A DNA stretch of 64,000 nt from Flavobacterium gelatinilyticum. GTDB lineage: Bacteria > Bacteroidota > Bacteroidia > Flavobacteriales > Flavobacteriaceae. Under the pieces are notes generated by a model that was not told where the DNA came from, made no database searches, and was given only the letters and a program-made list of their open reading frames with translations. The DNA lies in contig NZ_CP114287.1 of assembly GCF_027111295.1 (NCBI RefSeq), positions 4,154,001-4,218,000 on the forward strand. Direction: 5' to 3'. The first letter of the stretch is position 1. Each line of letters opens with the position of its first letter. Below are positions 18,812-27,745 of the stretch, in pieces. A program made the position numbers and the translations under genes.

Positions 18812-19911
18812 TATTTGGAAATGTATATCGTGGAAAGAAAGTTTTAGTAACTGGGAATACAGGATTTAAAGGCTCATGGTTATGTGCGTGGTTGCTTTCA
18901 TTAGGAGCTGATGTATATGGAATATCCAATGAGATTCCTACTTCTCCTTCAATGTTTGTAGAGCTTGGATTGGAAAATAAAATGAAACATTTTTTTGCTG
19001 ATATTCGTGATTTAGGCGCTATCGGAAAAATAATCAATGATATTGAACCAGATTTTGTTTTTCATTTAGCAGCGCAGCCAATAGTTTCATTATCATATAG
19101 CGAGCCAATTGATACGATTTCTACGAATGTAATGGGGACAGCAAATGTACTAGAAGTATTAAGAAGTTATAAAAAACCTTGTACAGCCATTATAATTACT
19201 AGTGATAAATGCTACGATAATGTGGAATGGATATATGGTTATAAAGAAACCGATGCTGTGGGAGGTAAGGATATTTATAGTGGAAGCAAAGGAGCTGCTG
19301 AGTTAATTTTCAAATCTTATTATCATTCTTTCTTTAAAAAGGATGAGGGTGTTGTTAAGATTGCTTCTGCTCGTGCCGGAAATGTTATCGGTGGAGGAGA
19401 TTGGGCTTTAGATCGAATAATTCCCGATTGTATGCGCTCTTGGAGTTTGGGGAAAGTCGTAGAGATTAGAAGCCCAAAAGCAACTCGTCCTTGGCAACAC
19501 GTTTTAGAGCCTCTTAGCGGTTATTTGCAATTAGGCGAACGTTTATACAATGATCACTCTTTAAATGGTGAAAGTTTTAATTTTGGACCAAAACCAGAAT
19601 ACAATCACACTGTTCAAGAAATTTTAGAAGACATGAGTATACGTTGGCATTTTGAGAATTCTAAAGATGCTTATCAGGTAACAGGAGATATTAAATTTTA
19701 TGAAGCTGGGCTATTAAAATTAAATTGTGATAAAGCGTTATTTCACTTTCAGTGGAAACCAACATTAGATTATACTACTTTAATTGAATATACTAGTGAT
19801 TGGTATTATGAGTTTTATAAAAATAAAGGGGATATGTACTCTTATACTCAAGCACAAATAGAGGGGTATGAGAATTTAGCAAAACTTGGAAATATAGCAT
19901 GGACAAGATAA
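18796..19911 (+). CDS. rfbG: CDP-glucose 4,6-dehydratase
   Basis: Converts CDP-glucose to CDP-4-keto-6-deoxyglucose. It has VLVTGNTGFKGSWLCAWL near residues 16-33, the phrase typical of RfbG, then HLAAQPIVSLSY, SDKCYDN and YSGSKGAAEL with the catalytic Tyr/Lys, and RAGNVIGGGDWALDR. I prefer the ATG at 18796 (371 residues) to an in-frame TTG at 18787; both overlap the end of rfbF. No RfbH-type 3-dehydrase is found nearby, so the product is not obviously on the way to a 3,6-dideoxyhexose. Confidence 0.94.
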   Translation: MGEKVVFGNVYRGKKVLVTGNTGFKGSWLCAWLLSLGADVYGISNEIPTSPSMFVELGLENKMKHFFADIRDLGAIGKIINDIEPDFVFHLAAQPIVSLSYSEPIDTISTNVMGTANVLEVLRSYKKPCTAIIITSDKCYDNVEWIYGYKETDAVGGKDIYSGSKGAAELIFKSYYHSFFKKDEGVVKIASARAGNVIGGGDWALDRIIPDCMRSWSLGKVVEIRSPKATRPWQHVLEPLSGYLQLGERLYNDHSLNGESFNFGPKPEYNHTVQEILEDMSIRWHFENSKDAYQVTGDIKFYEAGLLKLNCDKALFHFQWKPTLDYTTLIEYTSDWYYEFYKNKGDMYSYTQAQIEGYENLAKLGNIAWTR

Positions 19912-20342
19912 ATGTAGAAGGAGTTTTTTTAACTCCCTTAAAACGTATATATAACCCTAAAGGAGATGTTTTTCATGGAATGAAAAAATCCGATATAGGT
20001 TATTCGGGATTTGGAGAAGCTTATTTTTCAACTATACATTTTGAAGATGTAAAGCCATGGAAAAAACATTACGAAATGACTTTGAATTTTGTAGTTCCTT
20101 TGGGAGACATTCGTTTTGTAATCTATGATGATAGGGAAGATAGTATTACTAAAGGAGCTTTTTTTGATATAACATTAGGAGAAAATAATTATCAAAGAAT
20201 CACTATACCTCCAGGAGTTTGGGTTGCATTCGAAGGTGTTGGAAAAAATTATAATCTGCTATTGAATTTGGCTAATATTGAACATGATCCGAATGAAATA
20301 GAAAGAAAGGATGATTTATCTGAAATAAGTTATTCATGGTAA
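19899..20342 (+). CDS. RmlC-like cupin, putative CDP-4-keto-6-deoxyhexose epimerase
   Basis: Small cupin protein of 147 residues in the dTDP-4-dehydrorhamnose 3,5-epimerase-like family, although shorter than RmlC (about 180). Recognisable parts are IYNPKGDVFHGMKKSD, WKKHYEMTLNFVVPLGDIRF with a candidate active-site His, and ITIPPGVWVAFEG. It overlaps rfbG by 13 bases and the following reductase by 7 bases, so it most likely epimerises the RfbG product at C3, C5 or both. The substrate is inferred from gene order. Confidence 0.78.
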   Translation: MDKINVEGVFLTPLKRIYNPKGDVFHGMKKSDIGYSGFGEAYFSTIHFEDVKPWKKHYEMTLNFVVPLGDIRFVIYDDREDSITKGAFFDITLGENNYQRITIPPGVWVAFEGVGKNYNLLLNLANIEHDPNEIERKDDLSEISYSW

Positions 20343-21286
20343 AAAAAAAAATTTTTGTTACTGGAGGCAGCGGATATATTGGTGCCCGAATTTGTTTACA
20401 CTTAGCTAATGCTGGTTACGCAGTGACTGCTCTTTGTCATTCTAAAATTCCTTCAGATAAGGATTGGATAGCAAAAATGGATAAAGTTTTGATCGGAGAT
20501 ATTTCTGATGAAGGATTTTTGAAAAAAATGGCTGATTTTGAGTATGATACATTATTGCATTTAGTTTCATTAGATCATCACCAATCAAATAAAAATCCGG
20601 CATATGTCAGTTCAGTAAACATTACTCCAGTTTGGTCTTTGTTAGACGCTTTTTCAAAGAAAGGATTGAAAAAATTCATTTACTTCTCAACTGCACAAGT
20701 GTATGGGCAGTTAAAAGATGAATTAGTAAGGGAAGATAAATTGTTATCAAGCCAAAATCCTTATGGATTAACACATCAAATTGGAGAATTAATTTGTGAA
20801 TATTATAATGCAACATCTAACGTTGATTGTCGCATTGTTAGGTTGACAAATAGTTATGGAGCACCCATTTTTGAAGAAAACAATTGTTGGTGGCTGGTTA
20901 TTAATGATTTGTGTCGAATGGCGTATAATCGAAAAAAGATTGTTTTACAATCAGATGGATCTCCTTTGCGTGATTTTATCCATGGTTGGGATGTATGCGC
21001 TGGTGTTAAACTGATTATAGAAACAGAAGAAAAATATCCTGTCTACAATTTATCATCAGGAAATACAATATCCATATTAGAAATTGCTGAAAAGATAAAA
21101 AATGTTTTTGCACAACGATATGGAACCCAATTGCCAATAATAGTGGAATCAGAACAAAAAGCGAACTTAAAAACAAAGCCTTATCAAATAGATAATAGCT
21201 TAATTCATAGTATTGGATTTCTGCCTCAATGGTCTCTAGAAGATGGGATTAATGATCTTTTTGACTATTTGCAAAAAGAAAACTAG
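20336..21286 (+). CDS. NAD-dependent epimerase/dehydratase, putative CDP-4-ketohexose reductase
   Basis: Extended SDR of 316 residues. GGSGYIGARI sits at the N-terminus, STAQVYGQL marks the Ser/Thr site, and the YGLTH stretch follows; the usual Tyr-x3-Lys is here Tyr-x3-His (NPYGLTHQIGE), which is uncommon. C-terminal features include DFIHGWDVCAGV and YNLSSGNTISI. As the last gene of the CDP cassette it is the natural candidate for the 4-keto reduction that finishes the CDP-6-deoxyhexose. The His in place of Lys makes activity worth testing. Confidence 0.8.
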   Translation: MVKKKIFVTGGSGYIGARICLHLANAGYAVTALCHSKIPSDKDWIAKMDKVLIGDISDEGFLKKMADFEYDTLLHLVSLDHHQSNKNPAYVSSVNITPVWSLLDAFSKKGLKKFIYFSTAQVYGQLKDELVREDKLLSSQNPYGLTHQIGELICEYYNATSNVDCRIVRLTNSYGAPIFEENNCWWLVINDLCRMAYNRKKIVLQSDGSPLRDFIHGWDVCAGVKLIIETEEKYPVYNLSSGNTISILEIAEKIKNVFAQRYGTQLPIIVESEQKANLKTKPYQIDNSLIHSIGFLPQWSLEDGINDLFDYLQKEN

Positions 21287-21302
21287 ATTAACTTTTATAT
21301 AT

Positions 21303-22214
21303 ATGTTAGAAACAAATAATTATTTATTTTCTGTTGTAATACCAACCTACAATAGAAAAGTAGATTTAGAAAGATGTCTTAATTCATTGTTGGAACAGAC
21401 CTTTAAAAATTTTGAGGTGATAATTTGTGACAATGCATCTACAGACGATACTAAAGAGTTAATAGAGAAGTATAAAGCACTTTTGAATTTAAATTATATA
21501 ATTTTACCCGAAAATTCTGGCGGGCCTGCAAGGCCAAGAAATACGGGGATAATGAATGCAAAAGGAGATTGGATTTGTTTTTTGGATTCAGATGATTGGT
21601 ATGCACATAATAAGCTAGAGTATATTTCTAATTTAGATTTAGAAAATATAGATTTTGTTTACCATAAACTTGTAGCTATAGACAGAAAAGGGAGGCAAGG
21701 AACAATGTATACAAGACAGATAAATAATGATGAGCCTTTAATAGATTTTTTAACACGTTTTAACCCAATATTGACATCTTCAACCTGTATTAGAAAAAGT
21801 GTTTTTACCGAAAATAAATTATTGTTTTCAGAAGATAAAAAGATTGTCGGTGTTGAAGACTTTGATTTATGGATTAGAATGGGGCTTGTAGGTACAAAGT
21901 TTAAATTAATTGATAAAGATTTAGGTTTTTATAATAAGGAAAGTACAGATAGTTTATCTTATGTGGATGAACGTCAAATTTCTAGATTGAATGAGGTTTA
22001 TTCTTCATACATGGAATTGCTTTCAAAAAATCAACAAAAAAAATCCGTAGCAGCTCTTAGTTATCAAAAAGGTGTATTGCTATTAGGTAATAAGAATAAA
22101 AAAGCAAGTCTTAAAAACTTTGTCATTGCATTAAAAAGTGGTGTTACTTATATAAAATTTAGAGCTCTATTTAGAATTCTTAAATTAAATCCTCTCGAAT
22201 TGATAAAAACTTAA
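21303..22214 (+). CDS. GT2-family glycosyltransferase
   Basis: GT-A glycosyltransferase of 303 residues from the ATG at 21303. An upstream ATG at 21243 would add 20 residues unlike the family and overlap the preceding gene by 44 bases, so it is rejected. Family motifs are FSVVIPTYNRKVDLERCLNS, VIICDNASTDDT, GGPARPRNTGIMNAKGD and the DSDDW metal-binding DXD. A later VEDFDLWIRMG matches the ED(Y/W) acceptor region. Cytoplasmic and presumably adds one residue of the repeat; donor unknown. Confidence 0.88.
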   Translation: MLETNNYLFSVVIPTYNRKVDLERCLNSLLEQTFKNFEVIICDNASTDDTKELIEKYKALLNLNYIILPENSGGPARPRNTGIMNAKGDWICFLDSDDWYAHNKLEYISNLDLENIDFVYHKLVAIDRKGRQGTMYTRQINNDEPLIDFLTRFNPILTSSTCIRKSVFTENKLLFSEDKKIVGVEDFDLWIRMGLVGTKFKLIDKDLGFYNKESTDSLSYVDERQISRLNEVYSSYMELLSKNQQKKSVAALSYQKGVLLLGNKNKKASLKNFVIALKSGVTYIKFRALFRILKLNPLELIKT

Positions 22215-22275
22215 AAATTATTAAGTGATTTTAATTCTTATAATTAATAAATATAGCCCCAAAAAAATATAGTAA

Positions 22276-23499
22276 ATGGCAAAGAAAATTTTGCATATTT
22301 CCGAAAGAGGTGAAGGTGGTGGTGGTGAATCTGTTTTTAGAGAGACAGTAGTTTTATTTCAAGAATTAGATTTGATAAATACTCATTATACTGCTTGTAA
22401 ACAATCAAATAAATTACCATTCAAAGTAGATTTTGACTTTAAGGAAAAGGAGCAGTTGGCAGATTTTATTTACTCTTTTTCAAACAAAAGAAAAATGGAT
22501 TTAATGCTGAAAGAAATTGAACCGGATATAATTCATTTACATCACTATGGAAATTTATCTCCTTCTATTTTACATTCTTTACATAACTATAAAAAACGGA
22601 GAGATAACATAAGAATAATACAAACCGTCCATACTTTTCAGTACTCATGTTCTCATCAGGCTGCTTATGATTACAATAAAACAAAAAGGTGTTTGGACTG
22701 TGCAAGTGTTCATTTTAAAACTAAAATATTTTATAGAAAATGTAGTAGAGCAGGTTTTGTTCATTCAATAGCTAAAGGATTCAATAGTTTAATAACGCAT
22801 TATTACTATAAGAAAGAGATCATTGATACGATAGTTGTTCCATCAAATTTTATAAAAGAAGCGATCCTTTTAAATAAATTTTATAGTGATAAAAAAATAG
22901 TTGAAATTAATAATCCAATTTTTGAAAATTTAGAAAAAAAGGTGAAATTTCATAAAGAAAACAATATAGTTTATTTCGGCAGATTATCAGAGGAGAAAAA
23001 TATAAAGTTATTGATTACTGCTTTTTCTCTTTTTGCTTCCAAAGATATAGAGAACTATAAGCTATTAATCATAGGAGATGGTTCAGAAAAAAAGGAACTT
23101 CAACAATATGTGAATGAAAAAAAGATTTTAGATAAGGTGATTTTTTTTCCATTCATGACACAAAGAGAACTTGCTAAATACTTGGAAACTTCAAAAATCT
23201 CAATTATGACTTCAAAGTGTTTTGAAAATGCACCAATGATGATGATAGAGTCATTTAATTATAATATTATACCTATTGCTGCGAATCACGGAGGAATGAG
23301 AGAGATGGTCTTAAAATTGAATTTTGGTTTGTTATTTGAAAGTGAAGATGAGTATTCTTTAGTTGATCAAATTACTAAAGCAGTCAATGATTATGAAAAA
23401 TTAATTAACGAAAAACCAAAATTGGAAGCCAAAATTCGGGATTTGTTTTCAAAATCAAAATATTTTACGGAATTAAGCAACTTATATTCTTACAGATAA
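22276..23499 (+). CDS. GT4-family glycosyltransferase with cysteine cluster
   Basis: GT-B enzyme of 407 residues. The N-terminus has ISERGEGGGGESVFRET, the donor half has NIVYFGRLSEEKNIKLL and the complete E-x7-E motif in CFENAPMMMIESF, followed by NHGGMREMV. Between the domains is a cysteine group (YSCSHQAAYDYN, CLDC, KCSRAG) seen in a GT4 subgroup, possibly metal binding or structural. A 61-base AT-rich gap precedes it and only 3 bases separate it from the next GT2 gene. Donor sugar unknown. Confidence 0.87.
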   Translation: MAKKILHISERGEGGGGESVFRETVVLFQELDLINTHYTACKQSNKLPFKVDFDFKEKEQLADFIYSFSNKRKMDLMLKEIEPDIIHLHHYGNLSPSILHSLHNYKKRRDNIRIIQTVHTFQYSCSHQAAYDYNKTKRCLDCASVHFKTKIFYRKCSRAGFVHSIAKGFNSLITHYYYKKEIIDTIVVPSNFIKEAILLNKFYSDKKIVEINNPIFENLEKKVKFHKENNIVYFGRLSEEKNIKLLITAFSLFASKDIENYKLLIIGDGSEKKELQQYVNEKKILDKVIFFPFMTQRELAKYLETSKISIMTSKCFENAPMMMIESFNYNIIPIAANHGGMREMVLKLNFGLLFESEDEYSLVDQITKAVNDYEKLINEKPKLEAKIRDLFSKSKYFTELSNLYSYR

Positions 23500-23502
23500 A
23501 TT

Positions 23503-24327
23503 ATGTTACAAAATTTTTCAGTTTTGATGTCTGTTTACATTAAAGAGAACTCAAATTGTTTAAGACAATCTTTAGAGTCTATTATAAAACAAACATTATT
23601 ACCTAATGAAATAATTATAGTTAAGGACGGGCCGTTGACCATTGAATTAGATGATGTAATTAATGAGTACTGTGGTAAATATCCAATGTTATTTTTAGTA
23701 ATTGAATTGCCTCAAAATAAAGGTTTAGCATATGCTTTAAATGAAGGTATGAAACATGTTACAAATGATATTATTGCGAGAATGGATTCTGATGATATTT
23801 GTATAGCTGAAAGGTTTGAAATTCAAATTAAATATTTGATAAATAATAATTTGGATATAGTTGGAGGGCAAATAATTGAGTTTTCATCAGATATAGAAAA
23901 TGTAGTTTCAATTAGAAAGGTTCCATTATCTCATAATGAAATAGTTCAATTCATGAAATTTAGAAGCCCTTTTTCTCATCCAACAATTGTTTTTAGGAAA
24001 AACTTGTTTGAGTATCTAAAAGGTTATGATGCAACAATATTTCCAGAAGATTATGATTTCTTTGTCCGAGCTTATTTGACAGGATTTAAATTTGGTAATG
24101 TGAAAGAAAATGTCTTATATTTTAGACTTGGAGAAAATTTGTCTGAAGCAATAAAAAGAAGATGGGGAAGAAAATATGCAATGAATGAAATGAAATTGTA
24201 TAGAAAATTCTTAAGATTGGGTTTTTTTAGCCCTCTAGATTTTTTAAAAGTTTTGATCTTTAAAATTCCTTTGCGAATTTTGCCCTTTAGTCTGTATAGT
24301 TATATCTATTTTAAATTTTCTAGGTAA
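23503..24327 (+). CDS. GT2-family glycosyltransferase (AmsE-like)
   Basis: GT-A enzyme of 274 residues. SVLMSVYIKENSNCLRQSLESI at the start, EIIIVKDGPL, NKGLAYALNEGM and ARMDSDDI (DXD) are typical of the amylovoran AmsE-like group, which transfers galactose or related sugars in several exopolysaccharides. FPEDYDFFVRAY is the acceptor-site segment. Its stop overlaps the next start as TAATG. The resemblance is at subfamily level only, so I do not assign a sugar. Confidence 0.87.
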   Translation: MLQNFSVLMSVYIKENSNCLRQSLESIIKQTLLPNEIIIVKDGPLTIELDDVINEYCGKYPMLFLVIELPQNKGLAYALNEGMKHVTNDIIARMDSDDICIAERFEIQIKYLINNNLDIVGGQIIEFSSDIENVVSIRKVPLSHNEIVQFMKFRSPFSHPTIVFRKNLFEYLKGYDATIFPEDYDFFVRAYLTGFKFGNVKENVLYFRLGENLSEAIKRRWGRKYAMNEMKLYRKFLRLGFFSPLDFLKVLIFKIPLRILPFSLYSYIYFKFSR

Positions 24328-25235
24328 TGAAAAAAATTTTAATTACTGGTGCAACAGGATTTGTGGGAACAAATCTTAAAGAATCTCTAAATGAAAATGA
24401 AATAGAAACCTTAAACATTCGGTATGTTCCAAACCAAAAAATAGAGATAAAAGCAGATGTTGTTATCCATCTTGCAGGAAAAGCTCACGATTTAAAAAAA
24501 GTGTCCAGAGCTAATGATTATGAGGAGGCAAATTTTGAATTAACTAAACAAGTATTTGATGCTTTTTTACAATCCAGTGCTTCAACATTTATTTTTATGA
24601 GTACAGTAAAAGCTGTAGCGGATAAAGTTGAAGGTATTTTAGTAGAGAACATTATTCCAAACCCTAAAACGCATTATGGAATTACAAAAAGAAAAGCAGA
24701 AGAATATATACTAAACACGCAAATATTTGAAGGAAAAAGATTTTATATATTACGACCATGTATGATTCATGGTCCAAACAATAAAGGAAATCTTAATTTA
24801 CTTTATAAAGTAGTTAATAAAGGATTGCCTTGGCCTTTGGCAGCGTTTAAAAATGAAAGATCATTTTTAAGCATTAACAATCTCTGTTTTGTAATTAATG
24901 AAATTATTAAAAATGAATTTATAGAATCAGGTATTTATAATCTTGCCGATGATGAATTTTTGTCAACAAATGAGCTGGTAAAAATTATAGCTTCTGTATC
25001 GAACAAGAAGAATCTTTCTCTTGCAATACCTAAAGGTTTTATAAATAATATTGCTAAAATGGGTGACTTAATTAAATTCCCATTAAACTCTGAAACAATT
25101 CAAAAGCTAACCGAAAATTATAGAGTTTCAAATCAAAAAATCAAAAATGCAATTGGAATTGAAAAATTGCCTCATTCTGCAAAAGAAGGATTGGAAAGAA
25201 CAATAAAAAGTTTTATAAAACAATGCAATACATAA
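24327..25235 (+). CDS. WbpV/WbgZ-like NAD-dependent 4-ketoreductase or epimerase
   Basis: Extended SDR of 302 residues with GATGFVGTNL at the N-terminus, HLAGKAHD, STVKAVAD and the Tyr-x3-Lys pair in YGITKRKAEEY, then RPCMIHGPNNKGNL. The HLAGKAHD phrase and the immediate coupling to a WbpL-like transferase resemble the wbpV-wbpL arrangement, where WbpV reduces UDP-4-keto-6-deoxy-GlcNAc to UDP-QuiNAc. The WbpM-like dehydratase at 30124-32091 could supply that ketone. The product identity is therefore inferred from three genes. Confidence 0.8.
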   Translation: MKKILITGATGFVGTNLKESLNENEIETLNIRYVPNQKIEIKADVVIHLAGKAHDLKKVSRANDYEEANFELTKQVFDAFLQSSASTFIFMSTVKAVADKVEGILVENIIPNPKTHYGITKRKAEEYILNTQIFEGKRFYILRPCMIHGPNNKGNLNLLYKVVNKGLPWPLAAFKNERSFLSINNLCFVINEIIKNEFIESGIYNLADDEFLSTNELVKIIASVSNKKNLSLAIPKGFINNIAKMGDLIKFPLNSETIQKLTENYRVSNQKIKNAIGIEKLPHSAKEGLERTIKSFIKQCNT

Positions 25236-26188
25236 TATTAGGTTTAATTTTAATGATCTTAATGCTTCTTTATTTTAAAGTTGCAGATCGTTTTAATATT
25301 ATAGACAAACCAAACCAAAGGAGTTCACATACCGAAATAACTTTACGCGGAGGAGGAATTATTTTTTGGTTCTCAGCTTTATTATATTTTGTGCAAAATA
25401 TTGAAAGCAATTTTTTTTTCTTTGCAGGAATTACCTTAGTAAGTTTGGTGAGCTTTTGGGATGATATTCAGAGTTTGTCAAACAAAGTACGTATTTCTAT
25501 TCATTTTCTGGCAATAACTCTGGTGTTTTATGATTTAGACCTGTTCACCTCTATGCCGATTTGGTGGATATTCATTAGCTATGTTTTAGCTATAGGGCTT
25601 ATCAATGCCTATAATTTTATGGACGGAATAAATGGCATAACAGGATTGTATACTTTGGTTGTTTTGGGATCATTACTTTATGTAAATACAAAAGTTCAGC
25701 TTTTTACAGACGGTACTTTTGTAAAATATGGTATGATCGCCAGCTTAGTTTTTCTATTTTTTAATTATAGAAAAAAAGCGAAATGCTTTGCAGGTGATGT
25801 AGGAAGTATTGCAATTGCATTTTGGGTTATTTATTTAGTTTTAAAATTAATTCTTATGACTAATTCTTTAATCTGGCTTTTATTTTTAGCTGTATATGGA
25901 GTTGATGCTGTTTGTACTATTTTACATCGCTTATATTTGAAACAAAATATCTTTGAAGCACATCGTTTACATTTTTACCAAATTCTGAGTAACGAATATA
26001 AAATACAGCATAGATTAGTATCACTTTATTATGGGGTGGTACAAATTGTAGTTTCTATTTTAGTAATATTGCTTTATCAAAAAATAAACGATTATATATT
26101 ATTTGCTATTATAATTATTCCACTGCTTTTGATGTATTCAATAAAGTTTTATTTAATTAATAAAAGCAATTTAAGATTAACTGTATGA
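25223..26188 (+). CDS. WbpL/WecA-like undecaprenyl-phosphate N-acetylhexosamine-1-phosphate transferase
   Basis: Polytopic chain initiator of the MraY/WecA (PNPT) family, 321 residues with about ten helices. All family sites are visible: DKPNQRSSHTEITLRGGG, WDDIQSL with the Asp pair, NAYNFMDGINGI, FAGDVGS and the cytoplasmic His loop in FEAHRLHFYQIL. It loads the first sugar phosphate onto undecaprenyl phosphate; in WbpL this is QuiNAc or FucNAc, which fits the reductase just upstream. It overlaps that gene by 13 bases. A second, unrelated initiator lies at 57635-59029. Confidence 0.9.
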   Translation: MQYIILGLILMILMLLYFKVADRFNIIDKPNQRSSHTEITLRGGGIIFWFSALLYFVQNIESNFFFFAGITLVSLVSFWDDIQSLSNKVRISIHFLAITLVFYDLDLFTSMPIWWIFISYVLAIGLINAYNFMDGINGITGLYTLVVLGSLLYVNTKVQLFTDGTFVKYGMIASLVFLFFNYRKKAKCFAGDVGSIAIAFWVIYLVLKLILMTNSLIWLLFLAVYGVDAVCTILHRLYLKQNIFEAHRLHFYQILSNEYKIQHRLVSLYYGVVQIVVSILVILLYQKINDYILFAIIIIPLLLMYSIKFYLINKSNLRLTV

Positions 26189-26610
26189 ATCCACAAATAA
26201 TTCAGGGAGGAAACTTTTCAGACCATCGAGGAACTATTTCATATGTAAATGACTTTACTTTTGAAGACATAGAACGATTTTATATCATAAGTAATTCTGA
26301 AGAAAATCCAATTCGAGCCTGGCAGGGACATAAACTGGATGCAAAGAATTTTTATTGTGTAAGCGGTTCTTTTAAAATTCATTATGTAAAAATTGACAAT
26401 TGGGAAATTCCGTCAAAGGATTTACTTATCGAAACTATTGCAGTTTCTGAATTTGATAGTAAGGTTGTTCACATTCCTGCAGGTTTTGCTAATGCGATAG
26501 AATCTCTCGAAAAAAACTCAAAACTGATATCTTTTTCAACGTTGCCATTAGTAAACGTAAAAGAAGATGAAGCTCGATATCCTTCTGATTATTGGAATTT
26601 AAATGAGTAG
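26185..26610 (+). CDS. Cupin sugar epimerase/isomerase-like protein
   Basis: Small RmlC/WxcM-like cupin of 141 residues. Visible features are GGNFSDHRGTISYVN, RAWQGHKLDAKNFYCVSGSF with a candidate active-site His, and VHIPAGFANAIES. It overlaps the upstream initiator by 4 bases (ATGA) and the PglE-like aminotransferase by 8 bases. The pairing of cupin and aminotransferase recalls 3,4-ketoisomerase plus transaminase pairs such as FdtA-FdtB, but the aminotransferase here is of the PglE type, so its reaction is open. It may act on the sugar made by its neighbours. Confidence 0.7.
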   Translation: MNPQIIQGGNFSDHRGTISYVNDFTFEDIERFYIISNSEENPIRAWQGHKLDAKNFYCVSGSFKIHYVKIDNWEIPSKDLLIETIAVSEFDSKVVHIPAGFANAIESLEKNSKLISFSTLPLVNVKEDEARYPSDYWNLNE

Positions 26611-27730
26611 AATTTATTTGTCATTGTCAGAACAAAATGGCTCTGAAATTGAATACATAAATAAAGCATTACAGTCTAATTGGATTACTTCTGGCGGGCC
26701 TAATGTAAATGATTTTGAAATTGAGCTTGAGAATTATTTTGGAAAGGATTCGTTTGTAACAGCTTTGAATTCTGGAACATCCGCAATACACTTAGCTCTT
26801 ATTATATTAGGAGTAAAAGCAGGTGATGAAGTAATTTGTCAAAGCCTCACATTTTCGGCATCGGCAAATCCTATTTTGTATCAGGGAGCAACACCAGTTT
26901 TTGTTGACAGCGAATCTGAAACGTGGAACATATGTCCTAATTATTTGGAAGCGGCAATAAAAGACAGAATAAAAAAAGGCAGAAAACCGAAGGCAATAAT
27001 AGCAGTTCATTTATACGGAATGCCATATAAAGTAGATGAAATTCATGCTATAGCAGATCGATATGAAATTCCGATTATTGAAGATAGTGCAGAAGCTCTA
27101 GGAAGTAACTATAAAGGGAAGAAATGTGGTACATTTGGCGCATTTGGAATATTTTCGTTTAACGGTAATAAAATAATCACAGCATCAAGTGGAGGTGCTT
27201 TAGTTTCCAATTCAAAAGAGTTAAAAGAAAAAGCAATTTTTTACGCTACACAATCAAAAGATAATGCAATTCATTATCAACATAGTGAAATTGGATATAA
27301 CTACAGAATGAGTAATATTTGTGCAGGTGTTGGATTAGGACAAATGAAAACTCTCAAAGAGAAAATTGAGTTGAGAAGAAATAATCATTTGTTTTATCAA
27401 GAATTTTTTTTAGATGTTGAAGAGGCTGAACTTTTTGAGGAAAAAAATGGAAATTATTTTTCAAATTATTGGTTAAATACGATTTTGTTAAAATCAAATA
27501 AAGAAAAAAACGATCTATCAGAAGCTTTTGAAAATGCAAACATCGAGACAAGACCTATTTGGAAACCAATGCATATACAGCCAATTTTTGAAAGATATCC
27601 TTATTATGGAGGTAAATTGTCAGAAAAATTGTTTGAAAATGGTCTTTGTTTACCATCTGGATCCAATCTTACAGCGCATGATAAAAAGAAAATTGAAAAC
27701 ACACTAAGAACTTTTTTTAATAAAAGATAA
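26603..27730 (+). CDS. PglE-like UDP-4-keto-sugar aminotransferase (DegT/DnrJ/EryC1)
   Basis: PLP aminotransferase of 375 residues. Motifs follow PglE closely: SNWITSGGPNV, ALNSGTSAIHLAL, IEDSAEALGS, the PLP lysine in FSFNGNKIITASSGG, NYRMSNICAGVGLGQM and ETRPIWKPMH. PglE aminates UDP-4-keto-6-deoxy-GlcNAc at C4 on the bacillosamine path. The needed ketone could come from the WbpM/PglF-like protein at 30124-32091. No PglD-type acetyltransferase is evident in the window, so the amine may be modified by another enzyme or be left free. Confidence 0.87.
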   Translation: MSRIYLSLSEQNGSEIEYINKALQSNWITSGGPNVNDFEIELENYFGKDSFVTALNSGTSAIHLALIILGVKAGDEVICQSLTFSASANPILYQGATPVFVDSESETWNICPNYLEAAIKDRIKKGRKPKAIIAVHLYGMPYKVDEIHAIADRYEIPIIEDSAEALGSNYKGKKCGTFGAFGIFSFNGNKIITASSGGALVSNSKELKEKAIFYATQSKDNAIHYQHSEIGYNYRMSNICAGVGLGQMKTLKEKIELRRNNHLFYQEFFLDVEEAELFEEKNGNYFSNYWLNTILLKSNKEKNDLSEAFENANIETRPIWKPMHIQPIFERYPYYGGKLSEKLFENGLCLPSGSNLTAHDKKKIENTLRTFFNKR

Positions 27731-27745
27731 GATTATTTTTTTTAA

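Noticed and set aside
18549..19037. A 162-residue minus-strand frame across rfbF and rfbG
   Set aside because: Both plus-strand genes are clear family members; the frame has no domain or signal and lacks a neighbour on its strand.
21243..21302. N-terminal extension of the GT2 gene from the ATG at 21243
   Set aside because: The 20 extra residues do not look like the family and would overlap the previous gene by 44 bases; the ATG at 21303 fits well.
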